Source: an uncultured Lachnospiraceae bacterium (lineage in GTDB: Bacteria; Bacillota; Clostridia; Lachnospirales; Lachnospiraceae). Taken from it: a stretch of 16,278 nt of DNA. The notes beneath the pieces are model-generated. The model worked only from the letters and a program-made list of their open reading frames with translations. It was not told the origin of the DNA and did not search any database. The stretch covers positions 1 through 16,278 of the forward strand of contig CAJUEX010000065.1 in the NCBI GenBank assembly GCA_910585715.1. The letters run 5' to 3'. The position numbers and the translations under genes are program-made. Below are positions 6,866 to 14,067 of this stretch, in pieces (positions within the stretch are counted from its first letter, which is position 1; every line of letters starts with the position of its first letter).

Positions 6866-6894
6866 TTGGAAAACTTACCATATTATGCTATAAT
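6866..6894 (+). promoter_or_regulatory. hpf promoter
   Basis: TTGGAA (6866-6871), a 17-base spacer and TATAAT (6889-6894) form a good sigma-A promoter; transcription would begin near 6901, only about 27 bases before the hpf start codon. Other -35-like hexamers upstream (TTGACT near 6820) lack a well-placed -10. Confidence 0.75.
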
Positions 6895-6927
6895 AAACCT
6901 ACTCTATAACAGAAAGGGATGGGCAAC

Positions 6928-7455
6928 ATGAAATTTATAATTTTAGGTAAGAATATTGATGTTACCGAAGGACTTAGAAGTGCAGTGGAGGACAAGATTG
7001 GGAAACTGGAAAAGTATTTTACTCCCGAGACAGAAGTACATGTAACCCTAAGTGTGGAAAAGGACAGACAAAAAATTGAAGTAACCATACCTGTTAAAGG
7101 AAATATTATTCGCTCTGAGCAGGTAAGTAATGATATGTATGTATCCATTGACTTAGTAGAAGAGATTATCGAAAGACAGCTTAAGAAATATAAAAAGAAG
7201 CTGGTAGACCACAAGCAGAGCAGCAGCTTTTTTAAGCAGGACTTTATTGAAAAGGATTATATGGATGATGAAGAGATTAAGATTATCCGTACAAAGCGGT
7301 TTGATATTAAGCCCATGTATCCGGAAGACGCCTGCATTCAAATGGAATTGTTAGGACACAATTTCTTCGTGTTCAATAATGCAGAGACCGATCAGGTGAA
7401 TGTGGTATACAAGAGAAAAGGAAATACTTACGGTCTGATAGAACCGGAATTTTAG
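6928..7455 (+). CDS. hpf: Ribosome hibernation promoting factor, long form
   Basis: A 175-residue long-form HPF (also called RaiA/YvyD-type) that binds the 30S decoding region and dimerises 70S ribosomes into inactive 100S particles in slow growth. The N-terminal S30AE domain (about residues 1-95) begins MKFIILGKNIDVTEGL. A charged linker with KKYKKKL follows, and the C-terminal dimerisation domain (about 118-175) has RTKRFDIKPMYPEDACIQMELLGHNFFVF, here only named by its ends: RTKRFDIKPM to LLGHNFFVF. Length is typical. The ATG at 6928 is preferred over 6919 because AAAGGG (6913-6918) serves 6928 at a 9-base spacing and overlaps 6919. It has its own promoter and a strong terminator, so it is monocistronic. 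The upstream DnaA-box cluster is unusual for this gene. Confidence 0.95.
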   Translation: MKFIILGKNIDVTEGLRSAVEDKIGKLEKYFTPETEVHVTLSVEKDRQKIEVTIPVKGNIIRSEQVSNDMYVSIDLVEEIIERQLKKYKKKLVDHKQSSSFFKQDFIEKDYMDDEEIKIIRTKRFDIKPMYPEDACIQMELLGHNFFVFNNAETDQVNVVYKRKGNTYGLIEPEF

Positions 7456-7468
7456 GAAAATGCAGGAC

Positions 7469-7506
7469 AAGACCTGGGAAGCAAATGCTTCCCAGGTCTT
7501 TTTTTT
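7469..7506 (+). terminator. Intrinsic terminator after hpf
   Basis: A perfect 15-base stem, AAGACCTGGGAAGCA (7469-7483) with TGCTTCCCAGGTCTT (7486-7500), is followed by a run of T to 7506. It starts 14 bases after the hpf stop codon. Confidence 0.95.
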
Positions 7507-7557
7507 CTGTTTGGATTCATATATATAGGAGAGGAAAAGTAAGGTAGTCTGCTATAT

Positions 7558-8790
7558 ATGAAAAAGCTGAAGAAAGGAATTTATATTGAAGTCATACTTT
7601 TTTTAACGGCGATTCTGGTCATAAAAGGAGTCCAGGGGATAAAAAGCAGGGCTGTGGCTGTTTCCGGGACCGGCAATGAGGCAAGTGAAGAAAAGCAGGA
7701 TAAGGATTTCGTAAAATGGGTGGATTTTAATGTAACCAATGAGGCATTGCGGGTTGCATACGAATGGGACGTTTCCACTTATGGGGAAAAGGTACATATA
7801 AACTGGATTGACCTGCTGGCATATACGGCAGCCAAAACAGGCGGTGAATGGAAAAAGGGCTCTACAAAAGAGATGGAGCAGTTTGCAAAAAAGCTGGTGG
7901 AAAAAGAAATAACACTTAAAGAAGCTGTAAAAGACATGAAATACTTTTCTTATTATAAAGAAGTATACGAGGCAGTTCTTGGCGGAATGGTAGGAACCTA
8001 TAAGGTTCAGGTTCCGGATGAAGAAAAAATTGAACAGAAGCAGAATGCGGCTTTGGATGAGGCAGAAAATAAACAGCAGCGTAATGCAGTTTCAAATGAG
8101 ACGGAAAATGTAAAGGGACAAAATGCAGTTTCAGATAGGAAAAGGACGGAAAAGGAACAAGATACAGCTTCGGGAAATAGTGGAAAAAAGCCCAAAATGA
8201 AATGGGAGGAAAAGTATGGATTAAAGGCATTTCTGCCCATAGCAAAGAATTTTCCCTATTCTGATTACGACGATTTCGGCTCTTCCAGAAGTTATGGATA
8301 TAAAAGGCCGCATTTGGGGCATGATATGATGGGACAGATTGGAACACCGATTATTGCAGTGGAATCCGGATATGTGGAAGCTCTTGGCTGGAATCAGTAC
8401 GGAGGATGGCGTATCGGCATAAGAAGCTTTGATAAAAAACGCTATTATTATTATGCACATTTAAGACAAAACTTTCCTTATTGCAAAAGTCTTAAGGAAG
8501 GAAGTATTGTAACGGCGGGGGATGTAATCGGTTATATGGGACACACGGGTTATAGTAAGACGGAAAATGTAAATAATATTGAAACGGTGCATTTGCATTT
8601 TGGCATGGAGATTATTTTTGATGAATCCCAGAAGGATGGCGATAATGAAATATGGATTAGTTGTTATGAGTTGACGAAATTTCTTTATCAGAACAGGTCG
8701 GAGGTGGTGAAGGATTTGGAGACGAAGGAGTGGTATCGGGTGAATGAGATGGTGGACCCGGTTGTGGAGGATTATATGAAGGGGGAGTGA
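7558..8790 (+). CDS. Membrane-anchored M23 (LytM-type) peptidase
   Basis: A 410-residue protein with an N-terminal membrane span (about residues 8-24) that acts as anchor or signal. A middle region is rich in Lys, Glu, Gln and Asn (about 160-220) with repeated QNAxxxE-like units, suggesting a flexible linker. The C-terminal M23 peptidase domain has the zinc motif HLGHD (His252, Asp256), YAHL (His301) and HLHFG (His345, His347), so all metal and catalytic residues are present and glycyl or D-Ala-linked peptidoglycan cleavage is expected. Some clostridial relatives are the SpoIIQ-type or general LytM hydrolases; I cannot separate these. The ribosome binding site is poor: AAGG (7541-7544) is 13 bases and AGGAGAGG (7527-7534) 23 bases from the ATG. 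The 3' end lies 23 bases from palindrome C, the only terminator-like structure available. Confidence 0.9.
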   Translation: MKKLKKGIYIEVILFLTAILVIKGVQGIKSRAVAVSGTGNEASEEKQDKDFVKWVDFNVTNEALRVAYEWDVSTYGEKVHINWIDLLAYTAAKTGGEWKKGSTKEMEQFAKKLVEKEITLKEAVKDMKYFSYYKEVYEAVLGGMVGTYKVQVPDEEKIEQKQNAALDEAENKQQRNAVSNETENVKGQNAVSDRKRTEKEQDTASGNSGKKPKMKWEEKYGLKAFLPIAKNFPYSDYDDFGSSRSYGYKRPHLGHDMMGQIGTPIIAVESGYVEALGWNQYGGWRIGIRSFDKKRYYYYAHLRQNFPYCKSLKEGSIVTAGDVIGYMGHTGYSKTENVNNIETVHLHFGMEIIFDESQKDGDNEIWISCYELTKFLYQNRSEVVKDLETKEWYRVNEMVDPVVEDYMKGE

Positions 8791-8813
8791 TGGGGCAGTA
8801 GAGGACGCGGCGG

Positions 8814-9049
8814 AGGACGCGGCAGAGGGATGGGGTCTGGCTGGTGGCTGTGTTTTTGGGGACGATTTTCCTAAACAGGCTGGGGAGGTTGTTGCTGCCG
8901 TCCGGGGCGTCCTATAGCGCCGTCCGTGGCGCAATAGGACTAAAATTGCCATCCGTGGCAATTTTTCCCTGGGCTGTGGGCAGCCTGTTAAGGAAAAGCG
9001 CCCCCAAAAACAATGCCGCCAGCCAGACCCCATCCCTCTGCCGCTGTCT
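8814..9049 (+). repeat. Long palindromic element C (family A/C)
   Basis: This is the second copy of the element at 5891-6119, in the same orientation. Its 64-base left arm (8819-8882) pairs with the right arm (8981-9044), and a few further outer bases pair. The centre repeats both hairpins: 8909-8940 with stem GTCCTAT/ATAGGAC and GCGCC/GGCGC, and 8942-8965 with AAAATTGCCA-TCCG-TGGCAATTTT followed by an extra T. Relative to copy A the arms differ at about 19 of 64 positions, and about 15 of those have the matching change in the other arm. With no other terminator after the M23 gene, its second hairpin may end that transcript. Confidence 0.9.
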
Positions 9050-9408
9050 ACGGCTGCCACCACGGTTTAGCATAGGCTGTGGATGGCAGTGGTTCATTGA
9101 AAGTTAGCTATTGGAGTATTGAAGTTATAGCCTGTGGCAGATAATGCTTTGAATAAGCCGGTACAAAAGCTAACAAGAAAAGCTATTAAAAAGGCTATTA
9201 AAAAAAGCTGCTGGAAAAGCAGGATAATGAAAGAACACTCTAATAATAAAAAGCGATAAAATCCTAAAAACAATAAAAACGAAAAAATAATAAAATCAAC
9301 AATCCAAATCTGAGGGCCAAAATCCAAAAACGGAATATCAGCCCCCGCAAGGCAGAAAAATTTACGCTTCACTTAACCCCACCGGCACCGGGGGCTTGCC
9401 GATACACA
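9050..9408. other. AT-rich spacer between palindromes C and D without a credible gene
   Basis: The spacer opens with a hairpin, CTGCCACCAC (9054-9063) with GTGGATGGCAG (9079-9089), which has no U-tract. Then come about 240 bases of A-rich sequence on the + strand with short imperfect repeats such as AAAAGCTATTAAAAA. The complementary strand has a 92-codon frame (9094-9372) rich in Phe/Leu/Ile, but it starts with GTG, has no good ribosome binding site and its composition is what poly-A-rich antisense would give. I see no promoter or RNA gene here. Confidence 0.5.
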
Positions 9409-9556
9409 GTGGGAGGTGGCAGGGCATCAAGCAGTCTTCAGGGCCTTGGCAAAGTCGCCGGTCCTTATGCGCCGTTCTTTGGCGCATTAGTACCGCTGCG
9501 TCTTTGCAGAGCGGGAGCGTGCCCGGAAGACTGCTTGATGCCCTGCCACCTCCCAC
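9409..9556 (+). repeat. Long palindromic element D (family B/D)
   Basis: This is the second copy of the element at 6341-6488, in the same orientation. Arms of 31 bases (9409-9439 and 9526-9556) are perfectly complementary, and GGGC/GCCC extends them after one mismatch. The centre repeats the ATGCGCC/GGCGCAT hairpin (within 9460-9494) and the CAGAGC module, here closed over GGGA (9513-9516). The two arm positions that differ from copy B are changed in both arms. The left flank CGATACACA is shared with B. It ends 60 bases before the promoter of the butyrate operon. Confidence 0.9.
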
Positions 9557-9615
9557 GTCCTCCCGTCATACCCCTGCCACCCTATGCCAAAAGTAAATTT
9601 TTCCCACATCACCCA

Positions 9616-9644
9616 TTGCAAAAAGAATGTCCCTATGTTAAAAT
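9616..9644 (+). promoter_or_regulatory. Promoter of the butyrate operon
   Basis: TTGCAA (9616-9621), 17 bases, TAAAAT (9639-9644) is a good sigma-A type promoter and the only well-spaced one between palindrome D and thl. It predicts a leader of about 100 bases. Confidence 0.65.
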
Positions 9645-9655
9645 GAAAACAGTGG

Positions 9656-9683
9656 GCAATGATAAAAAAATAACAATCATTGC
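9656..9683 (+). promoter_or_regulatory. Candidate operator (Rex-like) in the thl leader
   Basis: GCAATGAT (9656-9663) and ATCATTGC (9676-9683) form a perfect inverted repeat with a 12-base centre, starting 12 bases after the -10. Inside it, 9659-9676 reads ATGATAA-AAAA-ATAACAA, which matches the clostridial Rex consensus TTGTTAA-N4-TTAACAA at about 11 of 14 positions. Rex is known to repress crt-bcd-etf-hbd genes in clostridia according to NADH/NAD+. Whether the Rex-like core, the longer repeat, or an RNA hairpin is the functional part is open. Confidence 0.4.
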
Positions 9684-9684
9684 G

Positions 9685-9706
9685 AGCCCCTAAAATACGG
9701 GCTTTT
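9685..9706 (+). promoter_or_regulatory. Weak terminator-like hairpin in the thl leader
   Basis: AGCCC (9685-9689) pairs with GGGCT (9699-9703), followed by four T. The stem is short and would give only partial termination; it ends 46 bases before the thl start. Confidence 0.3.
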
Positions 9707-9752
9707 GTAAATGAAATCGTTGCAGATCGAAACAAAAATGGAGGAAAGAAAA

Positions 9753-10940
9753 ATGGCAAGAAAAGTAGTTTTAGCAGGCGCATGCCGTACCGCTATCGGA
9801 ACTATGGGCGGAAGCCTGAGCACCACACCGGCAGCAGAACTTGGAGCAATTGTTATTAAGGAAGCTTTGAACAGGGCAGGAGTTGCACCGGAAGCAGTAG
9901 ACCAGGTGTATATGGGATGTGTTATTCAGGCCGGACTTGGACAAAACGTAGCCCGTCAGTCCAGTATTAAGGCAGGTCTTCCTATTGAGGTGCCGGCAGT
10001 TACCATTAACGTGGTATGCGGTTCCGGTTTGAACTGTGTAAATATGGCTGCACAGATGGTTGCATCAGGAGATGCGGATATCGTAGTAGCAGGCGGTATG
10101 GAAAATATGTCAATGGCTCCATACGCATTGAAGCAGGCTCGTTTTGGTTACAGAATGAACAACAATACGTTAGTGGATACTATGGTAAATGACGCTCTTT
10201 GGGATGCGTTCAATGATTACCATATGATTCAGACGGCTGATAATATTTGTGAAGACGACAGATGGAAGCTTACCCGTGAAGAATTGGACGAGTTTGCAGT
10301 TAAAAGTCAGGCAAAGGCAGTTGCAGCACAGGAATCCGGCGCATTTGATAAGGAAATCGTACCGGTTCAGGTAAAGAAGAAAAAAGAAGTTATTGAGTTT
10401 AAGAAGGATGAAGGACCCCGTCCGGGAACTTCCATGGAAGGACTTGCAAAGCTGCGTCCAATCAATCCAAATGGAAAGGTAACAGCAGGAAATGCTTCCG
10501 GTATCAATGACGGTGCAGCAGCTATCGTTGTCATGAGCGAAGAAAAAGCAAAAGAATTGGGCGTAAAGCCAATGGCTACCTGGATTGCAGGAGCGCTTGG
10601 CGGCGTTGACCCATCCATTATGGGTATCGGTCCGGTTGCTTCCACTAAGAAAGTATTGGCAAAGACCGGCATGAAGATTGAAGACTTTGACATTATCGAA
10701 GCAAATGAAGCTTTTGCTGCACAGTCCATTGCAGTAGGAAGAGATTTAGGCATTGATGTGGATAAACAATTGAATCCAAACGGCGGCGCTATCGCATTAG
10801 GACATCCGGTTGGCGCTTCAGGGTGCCGTATCTTAGTTACTCTGCTTCATGAAATGGAAGCAAAGGATGCAAAGAAAGGTCTTGCAACTCTTTGTATCGG
10901 CGGCGGCATGGGCTGCTCTACTATCGTAGAAAGAGATTAA
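9753..10940 (+). CDS. thl: Acetyl-CoA C-acetyltransferase (thiolase)
   Basis: A 395-residue biosynthetic thiolase that condenses two acetyl-CoA to acetoacetyl-CoA, the entry to the butyrate route. The acyl-accepting Cys89 lies in VVCGSGLN, with GGMENMS following. The catalytic His351 is in GGAIALGHPVGASG and the second Cys381 in CIGGGMG, so all three active-site residues are present. Length equals the family norm. The ATG at 9753 is chosen because GGAGG (9740-9744) precedes it by 8 bases and MARKVVLAGACRT is the usual N-terminus; an upstream in-frame ATG at 9711 has no site. It is the first gene of a six-gene same-strand cluster, though 192 bases with a hairpin separate it from crt. Confidence 0.97.
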   Translation: MARKVVLAGACRTAIGTMGGSLSTTPAAELGAIVIKEALNRAGVAPEAVDQVYMGCVIQAGLGQNVARQSSIKAGLPIEVPAVTINVVCGSGLNCVNMAAQMVASGDADIVVAGGMENMSMAPYALKQARFGYRMNNNTLVDTMVNDALWDAFNDYHMIQTADNICEDDRWKLTREELDEFAVKSQAKAVAAQESGAFDKEIVPVQVKKKKEVIEFKKDEGPRPGTSMEGLAKLRPINPNGKVTAGNASGINDGAAAIVVMSEEKAKELGVKPMATWIAGALGGVDPSIMGIGPVASTKKVLAKTGMKIEDFDIIEANEAFAAQSIAVGRDLGIDVDKQLNPNGGAIALGHPVGASGCRILVTLLHEMEAKDAKKGLATLCIGGGMGCSTIVERD

Positions 10941-10959
10941 TTATAAAAAATCACAATGA

Positions 10960-10981
10960 CTGCCAGACATATGTCTGGCAG
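10960..10981 (+). other. Perfect 22-base palindrome between thl and crt
   Basis: CTGCCAGACAT and ATGTCTGGCAG are perfectly complementary and adjacent. No U-tract follows (GCCCTTGTGC), so it is more likely an mRNA-stability or processing hairpin, a partial terminator, or an operator than a full terminator. Confidence 0.6.
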
Positions 10982-11004
10982 CCCTTGTGCTTCTATAAGG
11001 AAAA

Positions 11005-11058
11005 ATGAACTTTATTCCGCAGTTGGAACAGCAGCCGTTGCAGATTGCATATAATTAA
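11005..11058 (+). CDS. Possible 17-residue leader-type ORF before crt
   Basis: ATG at 11005 reads MNFIPQLEQQPLQIAYN then TAA, with AAGGA at 10998-11002 only 2 bases upstream, a tight spacing. It fills part of the 192-base thl-crt gap and ends 74 bases before crt. No family is recognised. A chance frame of this size is common; the only support is the nearby purine-rich site and the otherwise unexplained gap. A TATAAT at 11050-11055 overlaps its end but has no well-spaced -35. Confidence 0.15.
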   Translation: MNFIPQLEQQPLQIAYN

Positions 11059-11132
11059 AAAACAGTCAGCTGTGTTTCCGGGATGTTTTGTAATTGCCTG
11101 GATTTAAGAAAAAGAAAGATAGGAGAAAAATC

Positions 11133-11909
11133 ATGGAATTCATTTTATATGAACAAAAAGGTGCATATGCCATCATAACAATCAATCGTGAAAAAGCATT
11201 GAACGCATTAAATTCTACCGTACTGGAAGAGCTTGACAAGACGTTGGATGCTGTAAATTTAGAGGAAGTAAGATGTCTGATTTTAACAGGCGCAGGAGCA
11301 AAATCCTTTGTTGCAGGCGCTGATATCGGGGAAATGAGCTCCCTGACAAAAGCAGAAGGCGAAGCCTTTGGCAAAAAGGGAAATGACGTATTCCGCAAAC
11401 TGGAAACTTTCCCCATTCCTGTGATTGCAGCAGTAAACGGTTTTGCTTTAGGCGGCGGCTGTGAGATTTCCATGAGCTGTGATATCCGTATCTGCTCTGA
11501 AAACGCAGTTTTCGGACAACCGGAAGTTGGACTTGGCATTACGCCGGGCTTTGGCGGAACACAGAGACTTGCACGTTTAGTCGGAGCAGGCATGGCAAAG
11601 CAGATGATTTATACAGCAAGAAATATTAAGGCTGATGAAGCTTACAGAATCGGTCTTGTAAATGCAGTGTATCCGCAGGAAGAGTTGATGGCAGCAGCAG
11701 AGAAGATGGCGGCAGGCATTGCCAAGAACGCTCCTATTGCTGTCCGCAACTGCAAGAAGGCAATTAACGAAGGCCTGGATGTAGACATGGATCAGGCAAT
11801 TGTAATTGAAGAAAAGTTATTTGGCGACTGCTTTGAATCTTACGACCAGAAGGAAGGCATGGCTGCTTTCTTAGAAAAGAGAAAAGTAGAGGCTTTCTTA
11901 AATAAGTAA
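11133..11909 (+). CDS. crt: 3-hydroxybutyryl-CoA dehydratase (crotonase)
   Basis: A 258-residue enoyl-CoA hydratase family protein that dehydrates (S)-3-hydroxybutyryl-CoA to crotonyl-CoA. The oxyanion-hole segments are AKSFVAGADI and NGFALGGGCE. The two catalytic glutamates are Glu111 (GGGCEISM) and Glu131 (FGQPEVGLG), followed by GITPGFGGTQRL, as in clostridial Crt. AGGAG (11121-11125) is 7 bases before the ATG at 11133; the frame extends upstream without a start of merit. It lies third in the pathway though second in the operon, between thl and hbd, which supports the specific role over general beta-oxidation. Confidence 0.96.
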   Translation: MEFILYEQKGAYAIITINREKALNALNSTVLEELDKTLDAVNLEEVRCLILTGAGAKSFVAGADIGEMSSLTKAEGEAFGKKGNDVFRKLETFPIPVIAAVNGFALGGGCEISMSCDIRICSENAVFGQPEVGLGITPGFGGTQRLARLVGAGMAKQMIYTARNIKADEAYRIGLVNAVYPQEELMAAAEKMAAGIAKNAPIAVRNCKKAINEGLDVDMDQAIVIEEKLFGDCFESYDQKEGMAAFLEKRKVEAFLNK

Positions 11910-11975
11910 TTTATACACAAAATATTTCAATGCAGAACATTTTTGCACAAATAATATGTGAATATGGTAAGCGCA

Positions 11976-11990
11976 GGCATGAAGCATGCC
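11976..11990 (+). other. Small hairpin between crt and hbd
   Basis: GGCATG-AAG-CATGCC lies in the 115-base crt-hbd gap, followed by an AT-rich stretch (TTATATAATA) but no T-run. It could affect mRNA processing. A single DnaA-box match, TTATACACA (11911-11919), occurs in the same gap and looks fortuitous. Confidence 0.35.
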
Positions 11991-12024
11991 TTATATAATA
12001 AAAAATATTTCAGGAGGAACAAAC

Positions 12025-12864
12025 ATGAAAGTAGGTATTATTGGCGCCGGCACAATGGGTTCCGGTATCGCACAGGCTTTTGCACAGACAGAAGGTTATG
12101 AAGTGTACCTTTGCGACATCAATGAAGAATTTGCTGCAAACGGCAAGAACAAAATTGCAAAAGGCTTTGAAAAACGTATTGCAAAAGGAAAAATGGACCA
12201 GGCAGCAGCAGATGCAATTCTTGCAAAGATTACAACAGGTGTAAAAACCATCTGTACAGACTGCGATTTAGTAGTAGAGGCAGCATTAGAGGTAATGGAC
12301 ATTAAGAAACAGACATTTAAGGAGTTACAGGATATCTGTAAGCCAGAATGTATTTTTGCTACCAATACATCCTCTCTTTCCATTACAGAAATCGGTGCGG
12401 GACTTGACAGACCGGTTATCGGTATGCACTTCTTTAATCCGGCTCCTGTTATGAAGCTTGTGGAAGTAATCGCAGGGCTTAATACACCGGCAGATGTTGT
12501 AGAAAAAATCAAAACTATTTCCGAAGAAATCGGAAAGACTCCTGTTCAGGTGGAAGAAGCAGCAGGCTTTGTTGTAAACAGAATTTTGATTCCAATGATT
12601 AACGAAGCAATCGGCATTTATGCTGACGGCGTTGCAAGCGTGGAAGGCATTGACGCAGCTATGAAGCTTGGTGCCAACCATCCGATGGGACCTTTGGCAT
12701 TAGGGGATTTGGTAGGTCTTGATATCGTTCTTGCCATTATGGAAGTATTACAGGCAGAAACAGGCGATTCAAAATATCGTCCTCATCCGCTTCTTAAGAA
12801 AATGGTTCGCGGCGGACAGCTTGGTCAGAAGACAGGAAAAGGCTTCTACGACTATAGCAAATAA
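12025..12864 (+). CDS. hbd: 3-hydroxybutyryl-CoA dehydrogenase
   Basis: A 279-residue dehydrogenase that reduces acetoacetyl-CoA to (S)-3-hydroxybutyryl-CoA with NAD(P)H. The N-terminal Rossmann motif GAGTMG is at residues 7-12. The catalytic His135 is in GMHFFNPAP, and EEAAGFVVNRILIPM leads into the C-terminal helical domain with NHPMGPLALGDLVGLD. Length is close to the clostridial norm of about 280. AGGAGG (12012-12017) is 7 bases before the ATG at 12025, and the longer frame from 11986 has no site. The next gene, bcd, follows after 36 bases, so both are co-transcribed. Confidence 0.97.
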   Translation: MKVGIIGAGTMGSGIAQAFAQTEGYEVYLCDINEEFAANGKNKIAKGFEKRIAKGKMDQAAADAILAKITTGVKTICTDCDLVVEAALEVMDIKKQTFKELQDICKPECIFATNTSSLSITEIGAGLDRPVIGMHFFNPAPVMKLVEVIAGLNTPADVVEKIKTISEEIGKTPVQVEEAAGFVVNRILIPMINEAIGIYADGVASVEGIDAAMKLGANHPMGPLALGDLVGLDIVLAIMEVLQAETGDSKYRPHPLLKKMVRGGQLGQKTGKGFYDYSK

Positions 12865-12900
12865 AAATTAGCAGTTATAAAAATAATGGAGGAAACAAAA

Positions 12901-14052
12901 ATGGATTTTACATTAAGTAAGAAACATGAAATGGCAAGAACTCTTTTCAGAGATTTTGCACAAAACGAAGTAAAACCACTTGCTCAGGATGTTGACGAAA
13001 CAGAAACATTCCCAAGAGAAACCGTTGACAAAATGGCAAAATTAGGATTTTTAGGAATTCCTATTCCAAAGGAATACGGCGGACAGGGCTGTGATCCTTT
13101 AACGTACACAATGTGCGTGGAAGAGCTTTCAAAGGTATGCGGTACTACAGGCGTTATCGTATCCGCACATACTTCTCTTTGCTGCGACCCGATTCAGACA
13201 TACGGTACGGAAGAGCAGAAGCAGAAATACTTAGTGCCTCTTGCAAAGGGCGAGAAATTAGGCGCTTTCGGTCTTACAGAGCCCGGAGCAGGTACAGACG
13301 CACAGGGACAGCAGACAAAGGCTGTTTTAGACGGTGATGAATGGGTGCTAAACGGCTCCAAGTGCTTTATTACAAATGGTAAGGAAGCAGATATTTATAT
13401 TGTAATTGCCATTACCGGTATGGTTGAAAAACGCGGCAGAATGACAAAGGAAATCTCCGCATTTATCGTAGAAAAAGGAACACCGGGCTTCACCTTTGGT
13501 ACAAAGGAAAAGAAAATGGGTATCCGTGGTTCATCCACCTATGAATTGATTTTTACAGACTGCCGTATTCCAAAGGAAAACCTGCTTGGTGCAAAGGGCA
13601 AGGGCTTTGGTATCGCAATGCATACCCTGGACGGCGGACGTATCGGTATTGCCGCACAGGCATTGGGACTGGCAGAAGGCGCTCTGGAAACAACCATTGA
13701 ATATGTAAAGGAAAGAAAACAGTTCGGAAGAGCAATCGGCGCTTTCCAGAATACACAGTTCCAGCTTGCTGACATGGCTACAAAGGTAGAGGCTGCAAAG
13801 CTTCTTGTATACAAAGCAGCTATGGCAAAGGCTACACAGAAAACCTACAGCGTAGAAGCAGCACAGGCAAAACTGTACGCTGCAGAGGTTGCTATGGAAG
13901 TGACAACAAAGGCTGTTCAGTTACATGGCGGTTACGGTTATATCAGAGAATATGATGTAGAGCGTATGATGCGTGATGCTAAGATTACAGAAATCTACGA
14001 AGGAACTTCCGAAGTTCAGCGTATGGTTATTTCTGGAAGCTTATTAAAATAA
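12901..14052 (+). CDS. bcd: Butyryl-CoA dehydrogenase
   Basis: A 383-residue acyl-CoA dehydrogenase, FAD-dependent, that reduces crotonyl-CoA to butyryl-CoA together with EtfAB. Visible signatures are AFGLTEPGAGTDA and GSKCFITNG in the flavin-binding middle domain, RKQFGRAIGAFQNTQFQLADM in the C-terminal domain (here cited by its start RKQFG), and YEGTSEVQR, whose Glu367 is the catalytic base in the position typical of short-chain enzymes. GGAGG (12888-12892) precedes the ATG by 8 bases. Its stop codon overlaps the etfB ribosome binding site, an arrangement that supports coupled, equimolar synthesis of the Bcd-Etf complex. Clostridial complexes of this type bifurcate electrons from NADH to crotonyl-CoA and ferredoxin; that this one does so is inference from order and family. 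Confidence 0.97.
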   Translation: MDFTLSKKHEMARTLFRDFAQNEVKPLAQDVDETETFPRETVDKMAKLGFLGIPIPKEYGGQGCDPLTYTMCVEELSKVCGTTGVIVSAHTSLCCDPIQTYGTEEQKQKYLVPLAKGEKLGAFGLTEPGAGTDAQGQQTKAVLDGDEWVLNGSKCFITNGKEADIYIVIAITGMVEKRGRMTKEISAFIVEKGTPGFTFGTKEKKMGIRGSSTYELIFTDCRIPKENLLGAKGKGFGIAMHTLDGGRIGIAAQALGLAEGALETTIEYVKERKQFGRAIGAFQNTQFQLADMATKVEAAKLLVYKAAMAKATQKTYSVEAAQAKLYAAEVAMEVTTKAVQLHGGYGYIREYDVERMMRDAKITEIYEGTSEVQRMVISGSLLK

Positions 14053-14067
14053 GGAGGTACGAAAAAC

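Noticed and set aside
6489..6927. raiA-motif RNA upstream of hpf
   Set aside because: This RNA class is known upstream of raiA/hpf-type genes in Firmicutes, but I could not find a convincing multi-stem structure here, and the predicted transcription start leaves only a ~27-base leader. A covariance-model search would decide.
8461..9063. 200-codon minus-strand frame
   Set aside because: It is the antisense of the M23 gene and of palindrome C; no domain is recognisable.
9094..9372. 92-codon minus-strand frame encoding a very hydrophobic peptide
   Set aside because: It starts with GTG, lacks a convincing ribosome binding site or promoter, and its Phe/Leu/Ile richness is what antisense of A-rich DNA gives. 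A small membrane protein cannot be fully excluded.
11911..11919. Isolated DnaA box TTATACACA between crt and hbd
   Set aside because: A single 9-base match in AT-rich DNA with no neighbours is expected by chance.
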